Source: a virus | IMG/VR virus record: IMGVR_UViG_3300042691_004758 | Span: 1-47,731 of that record | Length of the DNA stretch: 47,731 nt | Reading direction: 5' to 3' (one strand) | Part shown: positions 1-8,189 of the stretch, piece after piece | How the letters are laid out: every line of letters starts with the position of its first letter | How positions within the stretch are numbered: position 1 is the stretch's first letter | The notes under the pieces: generated by a model | What the model was told of the DNA's origin: nothing | The model's input: the letters and a program-made list of their open reading frames with translations, nothing else | Databases searched by the model: none | Position numbers and translations under genes: made by a program

Positions 1-191
1 ACGTTCAAGCATTTCCTCAAATAGGTTCTACTGATAACGCAGGAAATACTACTCCTGGATGGACATATGGAAGAAATTATCTTTTATCAACTGCAGATAA
101 AGGGTTTTATATAGGCTGTATACTTACACCATTAGGTGGCAGTAGTAACGGAGGAAGCGGTGTTACAATCATGTTTGGATACCTACCATAA
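1..191 (+). CDS. 3' end of secreted coiled-coil/beta-domain protein that starts at 46666
   Basis: The reading frame beginning at base 3 is open from the window edge to the TAA at 189-191 and encodes about 62 residues rich in Gly, Ser and Thr, ending in FGYLP. It has no start of its own. The gene starting at 46666 stops at the other edge with one base left over; that base plus bases 1-2 make an Asn codon and the frame continues here. The joined protein is 418 residues. The stop overlaps the ATG of the next gene (TAATG). I read it as the C-terminal part of a beta-rich extracellular or virion domain; the function is unknown. Confidence 0.8.
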   Translation, partial: VQAFPQIGSTDNAGNTTPGWTYGRNYLLSTADKGFYIGCILTPLGGSSNGGSGVTIMFGYLP

Positions 192-415
192 TGGATGAAA
201 TATTAATAGAAAGACCACAAGAAGAAATAACATTATTTAAGGTTTCTTTAGATAATGAATCTGATGATCAGTACATACAATGGATTAAGTCTACAATTGG
301 AGCTAGATGGGTAGATGTTCAAGATACTGGACTAAATCTAATTAGAGAAAATAGAGATGGTACTATTTATATATATACTGAATCAACAGATACATGGGAG
401 ATAGATGTCATATAG
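191..415 (+). CDS. small acidic hypothetical protein
   Basis: A 74-residue acidic protein with alternating hydrophobic positions and a Trp-containing core (IGARWVDV). I do not recognise the family. The start overlaps the upstream stop (TAATG), so translation is probably coupled; there is no clear Shine-Dalgarno. The end overlaps the LamG gene by 11 bases. Its place between a secreted protein and a virion adhesin-like protein suggests a small structural or assembly partner, but this is only positional inference. Confidence 0.65.
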   Translation: MDEILIERPQEEITLFKVSLDNESDDQYIQWIKSTIGARWVDVQDTGLNLIRENRDGTIYIYTESTDTWEIDVI

Positions 416-2231
416 ATTAAAAGTCCTATCAGACTACCCGCTTGGATTTTGGCCGATAGAATCCATTACTGGTAGTGGACTTACTACGTATCAGGATGTT
501 TTAAATAATTTTACTGATTATACAGATTTTTTAAATTCATTTAATACGTATGCTGAAGCTGGCGGAAGCATAACAGAAGATATATCTGGATCTAACAATA
601 CTGCTATATATAGCGGAACACATACAGATGGAATTATTCCATTAGTCCCTGGATTTACTCAGTCTGGTAAATTAACTGGATCATCATCAATATTATATCC
701 AGTATTAAATGACCATGTAAATAACACATTGTCTCCAGGATTTGGAACTTCAAACTCATCGGATAACGACTTTACTTTAGAGTGCTGGGTATATTTTAAT
801 ACTTCATCAACATCTATAATTCCAATATTGGCAGATTCAACAAACTCTGTTGGTTTGTTCTATGATAACAAGAATATAGTTTTTAAATTAAACTCAGAGT
901 CTATATCATGGACAATACCATATATCAAAAAGTCTTTTCATGTTGTTGCATCATATACTGGATCTAAGGCATACCTCTATATAGACGGAATTCTTGAAGA
1001 AGAAAAAACGCTTACAAATTTTGCATTTACAAATAGCTCATTAAACTTGTCTTCTGGTCCAGTAGCAAACTCATCAGATTATATGCTAATTAACTGTGTT
1101 GCAGCATACAGGTATTCTTTGGGCTTAGAAAATATTCAAGACCATTATAATCTAGGAGCCACAATTAATAGCACAGAAGTTGTTTATCCAGATGGCGGAG
1201 AATTATTTAGTATATATGACGATGCCCTGTCTACTAAATATTCATATTCATATCCAGCAACCAAGCCATGGAGTTATTTTTTAAATGATGACTTATATTA
1301 TGATAATAATAATGATGCCATTAGAATAGCCTACGGCTCTGGAATATCAAAAACTGTAGTGCTAGAAGATTTTATTGTAATACCAAGTGGTCCAGATATG
1401 GATAACTCTAGAATAGAATGGGACGGGGACAACGGGATATCAGTAGAGTCCAGCGTAGATGGAATTACATACTCTCCTTGTATAAATGGACAACCAATAC
1501 CAGAATACTCCCTAGGATCATTTGATACATCAAGAGATTTATATATTAGAATAACAATGACAACATCTAATAACAGTAAGTATCTACCTAAGCTATATAG
1601 TTTATCAATGAGTTTTTATAATGATCAAACATTAAATGCTTCTAATTCATCATCATTTATTTCACCAAATACTGGCGGTATAGGATTTAGTAATTCACAA
1701 TATGAGATATTATCTAGAGATGCTAGAAATGGAATAGCAGTTCAATCTGGAGCAAGTTTTCATGTGAATACAAATACTCTAATTAAATCATTAGAGTTCT
1801 TTTATACACCATCAGATTTAAATGGGGGCGGGATCGTAGAGGTAGCAGATGAACCTACAAATCTCTCTTGGCCTACAGGAACACTATCCAAAACCAATAT
1901 AGATAAGATATATGTCAATGGAGTAGATAAGAGCACACAGACAGATGTCCATAATGTATTTACCAAAGATCAGCTCCAATATGTGGTTATCACATTTGTT
2001 GAGCCTATATCTGGTGTTATTAAGATGAACTACTCTACCGCTGGCTCAATTTCGGCACTTTACCAGAATATAGCCCTATATGATTATTCATTAACAGCGA
2101 CACAGGTTCTGGAACATTTTAATTTATATTTAGGTAATGCTACCACGACCCTTGAAAATTCGTTAATGACCGTGACAGAAAACTCCGTAAACTACTATAA
2201 CTACGACTGGAAAGTTATCGAAAACGTATAA
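405..2231 (+). CDS. LamG/concanavalin-like domain protein, probable virion adhesin or tail fibre
   Basis: A 608-residue protein without signal peptide or membrane segment, very rich in Ser, Asn, Thr and Tyr as in phage fibres. Residues about 85-245 look like a LamG/concanavalin-A-like sandwich: DFTLECWVYF, then SFHVVASY and KAYLYIDGILEEE, the usual succession of strands in this fold. A second, less certain beta-sandwich lies near residues 435-590. LamG folds bind carbohydrate or act as structural modules, so a surface-binding role on the virion is likely. GGGAGA-type ribosome site lies just before the ATG. It overlaps the 74-residue gene and ends a transcription unit that wraps around the window edge. 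Confidence 0.75.
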   Translation: MSYRLKVLSDYPLGFWPIESITGSGLTTYQDVLNNFTDYTDFLNSFNTYAEAGGSITEDISGSNNTAIYSGTHTDGIIPLVPGFTQSGKLTGSSSILYPVLNDHVNNTLSPGFGTSNSSDNDFTLECWVYFNTSSTSIIPILADSTNSVGLFYDNKNIVFKLNSESISWTIPYIKKSFHVVASYTGSKAYLYIDGILEEEKTLTNFAFTNSSLNLSSGPVANSSDYMLINCVAAYRYSLGLENIQDHYNLGATINSTEVVYPDGGELFSIYDDALSTKYSYSYPATKPWSYFLNDDLYYDNNNDAIRIAYGSGISKTVVLEDFIVIPSGPDMDNSRIEWDGDNGISVESSVDGITYSPCINGQPIPEYSLGSFDTSRDLYIRITMTTSNNSKYLPKLYSLSMSFYNDQTLNASNSSSFISPNTGGIGFSNSQYEILSRDARNGIAVQSGASFHVNTNTLIKSLEFFYTPSDLNGGGIVEVADEPTNLSWPTGTLSKTNIDKIYVNGVDKSTQTDVHNVFTKDQLQYVVITFVEPISGVIKMNYSTAGSISALYQNIALYDYSLTATQVLEHFNLYLGNATTTLENSLMTVTENSVNYYNYDWKVIENV

Positions 2232-2255
2232 TTTTGTCACAACCTATGACAAAAT
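2231..2255. repeat. perfect 9-bp inverted repeat after the LamG gene
   Basis: Arms ATTTTGTCA and TGACAAAAT flank a 7-base loop, starting on the last base of the LamG stop codon. There is no T-run beyond the second arm apart from one base, so it is not a standard intrinsic terminator. It could be a weak terminator, an mRNA 3' end protector or an operator for the promoter that follows immediately. Confidence 0.6.
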
Positions 2256-2256
2256 C

Positions 2257-2285
2257 TGGACTTTAACCCAAAAGAATGGTAAAAT
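2257..2285 (+). promoter_or_regulatory. predicted extended -10 promoter of the head operon, near-leaderless
   Basis: TGGACT (4 of 6 matches to the -35 consensus) is followed after 17 bases by TAAAAT, itself preceded by TGG, the extended -10 motif. The -10 ends 8 bases before the ATG at 2294, so the predicted start of transcription is at or within a base or two of the start codon. No Shine-Dalgarno precedes that ATG. Confidence 0.5.
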
Positions 2286-2293
2286 TGTAATCT

Positions 2294-2641
2294 ATGGATA
2301 TCAATAGAATTAACACTAAAGTATTAGACGAAGAGACCAGACTTGGCATATATGTTTGGCAAATGCCAGACGGAAGGTGGATTGGCGATGATGAAGGAAA
2401 CTTCCTATCAATCACATCAACAAAAGGAAACAAATCACGAATTTCTTTATTGGCTGATTCAGTTCGGTCATACGGTATTTCTGAAGGCGGGCCTGTATTT
2501 CTTTCTGGACGCAGGAAAATTGACGACGAAGAATTCGAGTATCAGCAACAAAGATTAAAATGGGGCCTAGTACCAGATCCAATGGATGTTGGTAATTATA
2601 AAGACGAAATGAAAGCGTTGAAAAACGGAGGATTAAAATAA
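2294..2641 (+). CDS. conserved-looking phage hypothetical protein upstream of portal
   Basis: A 115-residue soluble protein of mixed alpha/beta character. The N-terminal half has a strand pattern (IYVWQMPDGRWIGDDEGNFL) and the C-terminal part is charged and helical, with the sequence KWGLVPDPMDVGNYKDEM. I do not recognise a named family. It is the first gene after a promoter, and its stop overlaps the portal start (TAATG), so it is translated together with portal. A role in head assembly or packaging is inferred only from position. The ATG lacks a ribosome site and lies 8 bases after a -10 box. Confidence 0.75.
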   Translation: MDINRINTKVLDEETRLGIYVWQMPDGRWIGDDEGNFLSITSTKGNKSRISLLADSVRSYGISEGGPVFLSGRRKIDDEEFEYQQQRLKWGLVPDPMDVGNYKDEMKALKNGGLK

Positions 2642-4224
2642 TGGAATATATTAACGAAGAAGATACATTTAGCAGCGAGGTATCCATTTCTAATTCATCA
2701 GACATGTTTACGTTTGATAAATCCATTGTTATAGAGACAGATCCATTTAAGGTATCTGGAGACGATTTAAAAAAGATTAATGGTTTAAGCCCAACATTTC
2801 GTCGTAAGGTTTCAAGAGAATTTCAAAAAAGATTTAGCGGTATAGAAGGAACTGCAACACAACAAAATCTATTACAGCAAGCAGTAACTGGCTACGCCAT
2901 GTTCGACCTTGTTCAACCGATGTACAACCTTGAGTATCTATCAAAAATTTATGAAATCTCTCCATACAACTATGCTGCAATTAATGCTAAGGTTGCAAAT
3001 ATTGTTGGCTTAGGATATTCATTTGTTGAGAGTAAAAAAGCTATGGAAGCTTTAGATAACATTGCAGATGAAACACAGCTAAATCGTGCACGTAGAAAAA
3101 TGGATAGAATTAGACAGCAACTAGATCTTTGGCTAGAAGACGTAAACGAAGAAGAAACATTTGTTGAGACTCTCGTAAAGGTATACACAGACCTAGAAGC
3201 AACAGGAAATGGCTTTATTGAAATAGGTAGAACAACAAGCGGAAACATTGGATATATTGGACATATCCCAGCAAAGACAATGCGTGTTCGTAGACTACGT
3301 GATGGATTCATACAACTACTTTACGGCAAGGCAGTATTCTTTAGAAACTTTGGCGATATGGAAACAGAGAATCCAATTGCTGGTCAAGAAGACCGACCAA
3401 ATGAAATTATTCAATTAAAGAAATATACACCTATGGATAACTACTACGGTATTCCAGATATCGTAGCGTCACAGAATGCTATGGCTGGTAATGAGTTCGC
3501 TGGCAAGTATAACCTTGACTACTTTGAAAACAAGGCAGTTCCAAGATATATTATTACAGTAAAGGGTGCAAAGCTTTCTACAGAATCAGAAAGAAAGTTG
3601 CTTGAGTTTTTCCAGGTAGGACTTAAAGGAAAGAATCATAGATCTCTTTATGTTCCACTACCAGCAGACTCTGCAGATTCTAAAGTTGAATTTAATATGG
3701 AGCCAGTAGAGGCAAATATTCAAGACTCATCATTTAACACTTATCGAAAAGCTAACCGTGATGAAATTTTGCTTTCACACAGAGTTCCAATAAATAAAAT
3801 TGGAGTACCAGAGGGAGTCAGCCTTGCCTCTGCTAGAGACGCAGATAAAATGTTTAAAGAGCAGGTATGTCGTCCAGCACAGGATATTCTAGAAAAGAAA
3901 TTAAATAGAATTATTGCCGAAAAGACAGACGTGTTAGTTCTTAAATTTAATGAGCTAACCCTGACAGATGAAGACACGCAATCTAAGATAGATGAAAGAT
4001 ATTTAAGAATGCAGGTTATTACTCCAAATGAGGTTAGAATTAGAAAAGGCATGGTCCCAATTGATGGTGGAGATGCAGTAATTCAGCTAAAACCTCAACA
4101 GGCAGCCGAACAAATGGCCCAAGCTACTAATAGTAGAAGAAGAACCCAGGAAAGAGATGCCAATGCACCTGATATTTCAGGGGAGGCCAGAAATCCAAAA
4201 GGTGAGGGTAGAACGACTGCTTAA
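2641..4224 (+). CDS. portal protein
   Basis: A 527-residue protein in the portal position, with portal-type features: an N-terminal segment reading YEISPYNYAAINAKVANIVG, a long charged helical region near residues 130-180, then alternating strands and a basic C-terminal tail. The portal forms the dodecameric ring at one head vertex through which DNA is packaged and ejected, and binds terminase. Order (portal, protease, capsid) is classic HK97-like. The C-terminus (after about residue 490) is low-complexity, Gln/Arg/Gly-rich and probably disordered. A T-tailed hairpin follows the stop. Confidence 0.88.
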   Translation: MEYINEEDTFSSEVSISNSSDMFTFDKSIVIETDPFKVSGDDLKKINGLSPTFRRKVSREFQKRFSGIEGTATQQNLLQQAVTGYAMFDLVQPMYNLEYLSKIYEISPYNYAAINAKVANIVGLGYSFVESKKAMEALDNIADETQLNRARRKMDRIRQQLDLWLEDVNEEETFVETLVKVYTDLEATGNGFIEIGRTTSGNIGYIGHIPAKTMRVRRLRDGFIQLLYGKAVFFRNFGDMETENPIAGQEDRPNEIIQLKKYTPMDNYYGIPDIVASQNAMAGNEFAGKYNLDYFENKAVPRYIITVKGAKLSTESERKLLEFFQVGLKGKNHRSLYVPLPADSADSKVEFNMEPVEANIQDSSFNTYRKANRDEILLSHRVPINKIGVPEGVSLASARDADKMFKEQVCRPAQDILEKKLNRIIAEKTDVLVLKFNELTLTDEDTQSKIDERYLRMQVITPNEVRIRKGMVPIDGGDAVIQLKPQQAAEQMAQATNSRRRTQERDANAPDISGEARNPKGEGRTTA

Positions 4225-4229
4225 TTATT

Positions 4230-4254
4230 AGGCAACTAGTTATTTGCCTTTTTA
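4230..4254 (+). terminator. weak intrinsic terminator after portal
   Basis: AGGCAA and TTGCCT form a 6-bp stem with an 8-base loop, followed by a run of five T. The stem is short, so partial termination or attenuation between portal and protease is likely rather than a full stop. Confidence 0.5.
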
Positions 4255-4272
4255 TATTTTAAAAGATAAAAT
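4244..4272 (+). promoter_or_regulatory. possible promoter for the prohead protease gene, near-leaderless
   Basis: TTGCCT (4 of 6 to the -35 consensus) lies 17 bases before TAAAAT. The -10 ends 7 bases before the ATG at 4280, which has no Shine-Dalgarno. The -35 box is inside the right arm of the terminator hairpin, which lowers confidence, but the spacing matches the other near-leaderless genes in this genome. Confidence 0.35.
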
Positions 4273-4279
4273 TAAGCAT

Positions 4280-5605
4280 ATGAATATTGAAAAATCTTAT
4301 TGGTCTTCAAATGGCGACAATATCAATTTGTCTGTTCCGTTTACAAAGGTCAACCGTGAAAAAAGAACTGTTTCTGGATTCGCTACACTAGATAATCTTG
4401 ATCAAACAGGAGATGTAGTTACGGCTGAAGCAAGCCTAAAAGCTTTTGAAAATTTTCGTGGAAACATTCGTGAGATGCATGGGTCAAATGCTGTTGGCAA
4501 AATGGTATCATTTAAGCCAGAAAGTTTTTATGATCCAAAAAGCGGAGAATTTTACAATGGCGTTTATGTAGACGCTTATATTTCTAAAGGCGCTCAAGAC
4601 ACATGGGAAAAGATTTTGGACGGAACCCTTGCAGGTTTCTCAATTGGCGGAAAGATTATTGATTCAGATAATGAAGTAAATAAGTCTACAGGAAAAGCAA
4701 TTCGTTTTATTAAAGATTATGCATTGATGGAACTATCAGTTGTAGATTCACCAGCAAATGAGTTGTGCAACATTTTGTCTATTCAGAAGATGAATGGACA
4801 ATTAATGTTTAAAGGAATAGCAGCAGAAACTGCTACAGAAAATATTTTTTATTGTGAAGAGAGTAAATCAGTATTCATCTCACAAGAAGCATCTTATGAC
4901 TCCCCAGTCACTGGTAAGCCAGCATCACTAATTGGTTGGGTAGAGAGTAACGATGTTAACAAAGCTAAAGAGATAGATAAGATTCTTGATTCGTTCATGA
5001 AGTCAAGATTACCGTTGCCTGATACACAAACAATTGCAAAACAGGCAAACGTAGAAGGAGGTAATGAAGTGTCAGAAAACACAGAAAACGTAGTTGCAGA
5101 AGATGCAGTAGCACCAGAAGCAGCCGTAGAAGAAACACCAGTTGTTGCTGAGGAAGCACCAGCTGCTGAAGTTGCTGTAGAAGAAGCAGCAGCAGACGCT
5201 TCTGCCGAAACTCTAGAAAAAGCAGCCGACGTATCAGAAGTTGAGGTTGATGAACCTGATTTTGCAAAGATGCTTGGTGACCTAAAAGGATTTTTCTCAG
5301 AGACTCTAAACAAAGCTTCAGAAGCAAATGCAGCACAAGTTTCAACAATCAAAGAGACAGTTGAAGTTTTCAGCAAGAGCGTTGACAGCAGAATTTCAGA
5401 GTTGGCAGAACAACATGCCGTACTAAGCAAGGCTGTTGAAGATATCAAGAGCACGATTGATGGCGTAGAAAAGCGTGTCGATGCAGTAGAATCAGAGACT
5501 GCAATTAAGAAGTCCTCAGACCTTGGCGGGTCTCAGGAAGTAACAATCAAAAAATCAAAATGGAACGGTTCTTTCCTCGGTTCCGTAAACGAATTATTCA
5601 ACTAA
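4280..5605 (+). CDS. HK97-type prohead protease fused to scaffold-like C-terminus
   Basis: A 441-residue protein from the ATG at 4280; an upstream in-frame TTG lies inside the terminator hairpin and is rejected. Residues about 15-175 match the prohead serine protease family: TVSGFATLDNLDQTGD, His in REMHG (H67), Ser in LAGFSIGG (S121) and the ELSVVDSPAN segment that ends the fold. The protease cleaves capsid and scaffold parts during maturation. Residues 176-262 form a second small domain. The rest is Ala/Glu-rich and then coiled coil, typical of a scaffold or delta domain. A strong internal ribosome site suggests the C-terminal part is also made alone. Confidence 0.87.
   Translation: MNIEKSYWSSNGDNINLSVPFTKVNREKRTVSGFATLDNLDQTGDVVTAEASLKAFENFRGNIREMHGSNAVGKMVSFKPESFYDPKSGEFYNGVYVDAYISKGAQDTWEKILDGTLAGFSIGGKIIDSDNEVNKSTGKAIRFIKDYALMELSVVDSPANELCNILSIQKMNGQLMFKGIAAETATENIFYCEESKSVFISQEASYDSPVTGKPASLIGWVESNDVNKAKEIDKILDSFMKSRLPLPDTQTIAKQANVEGGNEVSENTENVVAEDAVAPEAAVEETPVVAEEAPAAEVAVEEAAADASAETLEKAADVSEVEVDEPDFAKMLGDLKGFFSETLNKASEANAAQVSTIKETVEVFSKSVDSRISELAEQHAVLSKAVEDIKSTIDGVEKRVDAVESETAIKKSSDLGGSQEVTIKKSKWNGSFLGSVNELFN
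5069..5605 (+). CDS. probable independent scaffold protein from an internal in-frame GTG
   Basis: Inside the protease gene, GGAGG at 5057-5061 sits 7 bases before an in-frame GTG at 5069. This is one of the best ribosome sites in the window, yet it lies in the middle of a gene. Starting there gives a 178-residue protein beginning MSENTENV, with an acidic Ala/Glu/Val-rich first half and a coiled-coil second half (about residues 80-150), ending SVNELFN. Known parallel: lambda C protease and Nu3 scaffold share one frame with an internal start. I infer the same arrangement; the scaffold would guide capsid assembly and then be digested. Confidence 0.6.
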   Translation: MSENTENVVAEDAVAPEAAVEETPVVAEEAPAAEVAVEEAAADASAETLEKAADVSEVEVDEPDFAKMLGDLKGFFSETLNKASEANAAQVSTIKETVEVFSKSVDSRISELAEQHAVLSKAVEDIKSTIDGVEKRVDAVESETAIKKSSDLGGSQEVTIKKSKWNGSFLGSVNELFN

Positions 5606-5626
5606 AAGGGTAGGTGAAAAAAAACA

Positions 5627-6688
5627 ATGAGCAATGAAACATTAGAAAAAGCAGTTGCAGCAGGTACAACAGCTACAGCAACCTTCGCTTCTACTACTGG
5701 TGCCACATCAGGTACACACGTAGGAGGAGAAGCAGGTAACGGTGGCTTACTAAATCCAGAGCAATCTGCACGATTCTTAGATTATATGTTTGATGCAACC
5801 GTAATCGGTAAAGTAGCACGAACAGTTCGCATGAAGGCTGATACAACAGAAATTGATCGTATTGGCGTTGGCGAAAAACTTATGAAGCTTGCAACAGAAG
5901 CTGACAACACAGGTACAAACGCTGCTGTCACATTCTCCAAGATTTCTTTGACAACAAAGAAGCTTCGCTTGGATTGGGAACTTTCAACAGAGTCTCTAGA
6001 AGACAATATTGAGGGTCCAGATCTAGAAGATCATATTGCCCGCATGATGGCAACACAGGCAGGTAATGATATTGAAGACGTTATCCTTAACGGTAACGAG
6101 TCACTAACAGGTGACGCACTATACAAGGCATTTGACGGAGTTGTTAAGAAGTCAAAGGCTAACGGTCACGTTGTTGACGCAAATGGTGCAGGAATCTCTC
6201 GTGCTGTATTCAACTCAGCATTGAAGGCACTTCCACGTAAGTACAAGCAACGCAGAGCTGATCTACGATTCCTTTCAGGTTCAAACTTGATTCAGGATTA
6301 TCTATATTCAGCTTCAGTTCTTGGTGACTACGGCTCAAACAACCCACAGGACATCGCATCAAGCGTTATCCGTGGACAAGGCGTACAGCCTCTAGGTGGT
6401 CCAGCAGGTTATGTGGCTCCATTCGCATTTGGTATTCCAATTGTCGAAGTTCCACTACTTCCTGAAGCACAAGATGGCGATTACACAGGTGAGACTGGTA
6501 ACCACGGAGATATCCACTTGACATTCCCAAATAACGTAGTTATTGGTATCAAGCGTGATGTAACTGTTTACCGCTTCTTCTGGCCACGTAAGGACTCAAT
6601 TGAGTACACAATGTATACTCGTGTTGGCGTCCAAATCGAGCAAGCAGACGCTTGGGTCGTTGTTAAGAACGTTAAGGTAGCATCATAA
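5627..6688 (+). CDS. major capsid protein, HK97 fold
   Basis: A 353-residue protein directly after protease/scaffold. After a flexible Gly/Thr-rich N-terminus (residues 1-45), GGLLNPEQSARFLDYMFD begins a sequence typical of HK97-fold capsid proteins, with the spine-helix region near 120-150 (DLEDHIARMMATQAGNDIE) followed by ILNGNE, and a C-terminal strand region ending in KRDVTVYRFFWPRKD and YTRVGVQIEQADAWVV. There is no long cleavable delta domain, consistent with a separate scaffold part. Codons are more C-ending than in neighbouring genes, as expected for high expression. A strong terminator follows. Confidence 0.9.
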   Translation: MSNETLEKAVAAGTTATATFASTTGATSGTHVGGEAGNGGLLNPEQSARFLDYMFDATVIGKVARTVRMKADTTEIDRIGVGEKLMKLATEADNTGTNAAVTFSKISLTTKKLRLDWELSTESLEDNIEGPDLEDHIARMMATQAGNDIEDVILNGNESLTGDALYKAFDGVVKKSKANGHVVDANGAGISRAVFNSALKALPRKYKQRRADLRFLSGSNLIQDYLYSASVLGDYGSNNPQDIASSVIRGQGVQPLGGPAGYVAPFAFGIPIVEVPLLPEAQDGDYTGETGNHGDIHLTFPNNVVIGIKRDVTVYRFFWPRKDSIEYTMYTRVGVQIEQADAWVVVKNVKVAS

Positions 6689-6712
6689 TTTAATTATTGC
6701 TAACCAGCTGGA

Positions 6713-6741
6713 AAGGCCCCCAATTTATTTTGGGGGCTTTT
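6713..6741 (+). terminator. intrinsic terminator after major capsid gene
   Basis: GCCCCCAA and TTGGGGGC form an 8-bp GC-rich stem with a 6-base loop, preceded by A residues and followed by TTTT. This is the strongest terminator in the head region and isolates the capsid transcript. Confidence 0.9.
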
Positions 6742-6766
6742 CATTTTAATTTAGTAATGCTATAAT
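6738..6766 (+). promoter_or_regulatory. sigma70-type promoter of the connector operon
   Basis: TTTTCA (4 of 6 to -35 consensus), 17-base spacer, perfect TATAAT at 6761-6766. It lies just after the capsid terminator and 26 bases before the next ATG, which has a good AAAGGAG site. Confidence 0.72.
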
Positions 6767-6792
6767 TAAATCACCGAGACAAAGGAGATAAT

Positions 6793-7194
6793 ATGTCATT
6801 TGAGACATTAAAGATATCTGATTTAAGAAAGATCGCCGAAGATTTTGGCGTAGACACAGAAGACCTAAAGAGCAAAAACGATATTATTGCTTCCCTAGCG
6901 GAAGAAGGCGTTACTTGGGCGGTATACGAAAAAACAATTAAAGATGTAGAAGCAGCAACAGAAGATATTTCCCAGGAACTACTTCCAAAGTTTGATCCAA
7001 ATAAGGAACAGCCAGAAAACACTGTCCTAGTCAGAATGACAAGAGCTAACTTTAGATATGATATTATGGGATTTACATTTACAAAAGATCACCCATTCGT
7101 AGCAATGGATAAAGAAAATGCACAGCAAATTTTTGACAAGGAGGAAGGTTTTAGATTAGCTAACCCAAAGGAAGTACAAGAGTTTTATAGCTAA
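6793..7194 (+). CDS. hypothetical protein with SAP/Rho-N-like N-terminus
   Basis: A 133-residue protein. Residues 1-45 (ETLKISDLRKIAEDFGVD, then SKNDIIASL) resemble a helix-extended-loop-helix of the SAP, LEM or Rho-N type, which often binds nucleic acid. The remainder ends with a beta-like segment (NTVLVRMTRANFRYDIMGFTF) and the motif DKENAQQIFDKEEGFRLANPKEVQEFY, as seen in small phage head proteins. It is the first gene after capsid, where decoration or connector genes lie. A head-associated role is inferred; I cannot name a family. Good ribosome site AAAGGAG before the ATG. Confidence 0.75.
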   Translation: MSFETLKISDLRKIAEDFGVDTEDLKSKNDIIASLAEEGVTWAVYEKTIKDVEAATEDISQELLPKFDPNKEQPENTVLVRMTRANFRYDIMGFTFTKDHPFVAMDKENAQQIFDKEEGFRLANPKEVQEFYS

Positions 7195-7208
7195 GCTAAG
7201 CCTTTAAA

Positions 7209-8189
7209 ATGGCAGAAGTATTAATTAGAACACAGTCACCAGTAACACATCAGGTATTCTGGAATGGCGATATTGCAACACCAGATTCAACACCGATTGT
7301 GAAGTTGTATGATATTACAGATGACCCAGCAATAAACCCTTTAATTAATCCTACACAATTACTTGAAACATTAACTGCTGTTTTAGATGAAAACAATCCA
7401 GGTACATACACAGTATATGTTCCATATGAGTACACAGATAGAAATAGAACATTAAGACTTCAATGGGAATACACCATTGAGGGAACAAATGTTGCTAGAA
7501 CAGACGAAGTATTTGTTGTTACACCATATGTAGACTTTAACCATGTTCAGGATCTAGGATTCAGCACAGATTCATCAGACCCAAATTATAGATCATATAA
7601 AGATTTAGTTCGGGCAGAAAAGTATGCACGTAAACAAATTGAGCAATACACAGGTCAAAGCTTTTTCCTATATGATGACGTATTTGTATTAAACGGATAC
7701 GACTCAGACACTCTTCCTTTGCCAGCAAAGATATATGAGTTACATGAGTTATATGCTAACGACATACTGCTATTAGATACTATTAATGAAATTGATAATT
7801 GGAATTACAGCGTTCAAATTTCTGAAACTGGATATGGCATAAAAGTTAATCGTGCAAATGCTTTAGACAATACAGTATATACTGCAAACGGAATGGTTCC
7901 TCCAACAATCAATGATTCAAGTGGAATTTTTCAAGATAATGTTAGCTATAAAGTTCAAGGCAGATTTGGCTGGGAAAGAGTTCCAGACGATGTTGAACTA
8001 GCAGCCATAGAATTAATGAAAGATTATTTCTCTAAAGATACAACATGGAGAAATAAGTATATAAAGAATATATCAACATTCGACTGGGATTTTGAATATA
8101 CATCAGAGGCATATGCTGGGACTGGCAATGCTTATGCAGACAGACTTTTAGCAGACTATGTGATGGTGAGCAAGGTTCAGGTAATCTAA
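7209..8189 (+). CDS. head-tail connector/adaptor with N-terminal beta domain
   Basis: A 326-residue protein. Residues about 1-110 are a beta-sandwich-like domain (QVFWNGDIATPDSTPIVKLYD, then TYTVYVPYEYTDRNRTLRLQ). From about 125 the pattern is that of gp6/gp15-type head-tail adaptors: YKDLVRAEKYARKQIEQYTG, a middle strand region with LPLPAKIYEL, and the C-terminal segment RFGWERVPDDVELAAIELMKDYF. Such proteins form the ring below the portal. The stop overlaps the next ATG (TAATG). The extra N-terminal domain is less usual and may be exposed at the neck. Confidence 0.7.
   Translation: MAEVLIRTQSPVTHQVFWNGDIATPDSTPIVKLYDITDDPAINPLINPTQLLETLTAVLDENNPGTYTVYVPYEYTDRNRTLRLQWEYTIEGTNVARTDEVFVVTPYVDFNHVQDLGFSTDSSDPNYRSYKDLVRAEKYARKQIEQYTGQSFFLYDDVFVLNGYDSDTLPLPAKIYELHELYANDILLLDTINEIDNWNYSVQISETGYGIKVNRANALDNTVYTANGMVPPTINDSSGIFQDNVSYKVQGRFGWERVPDDVELAAIELMKDYFSKDTTWRNKYIKNISTFDWDFEYTSEAYAGTGNAYADRLLADYVMVSKVQVI

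Noticed and set aside
4244-4279. Earlier TTG start for the prohead protease
   Set aside because: The TTG lies in the stem of a T-tailed hairpin and has no ribosome site; protein similarity to the family begins after the ATG at 4280.
4894-5454. Long minus-strand open frame (186 residues) opposite the scaffold region
   Set aside because: Ser/Ala/Thr-rich composition is the mirror of the Ala/Glu repeat codons on the + strand. No ribosome site and every real gene is on +.
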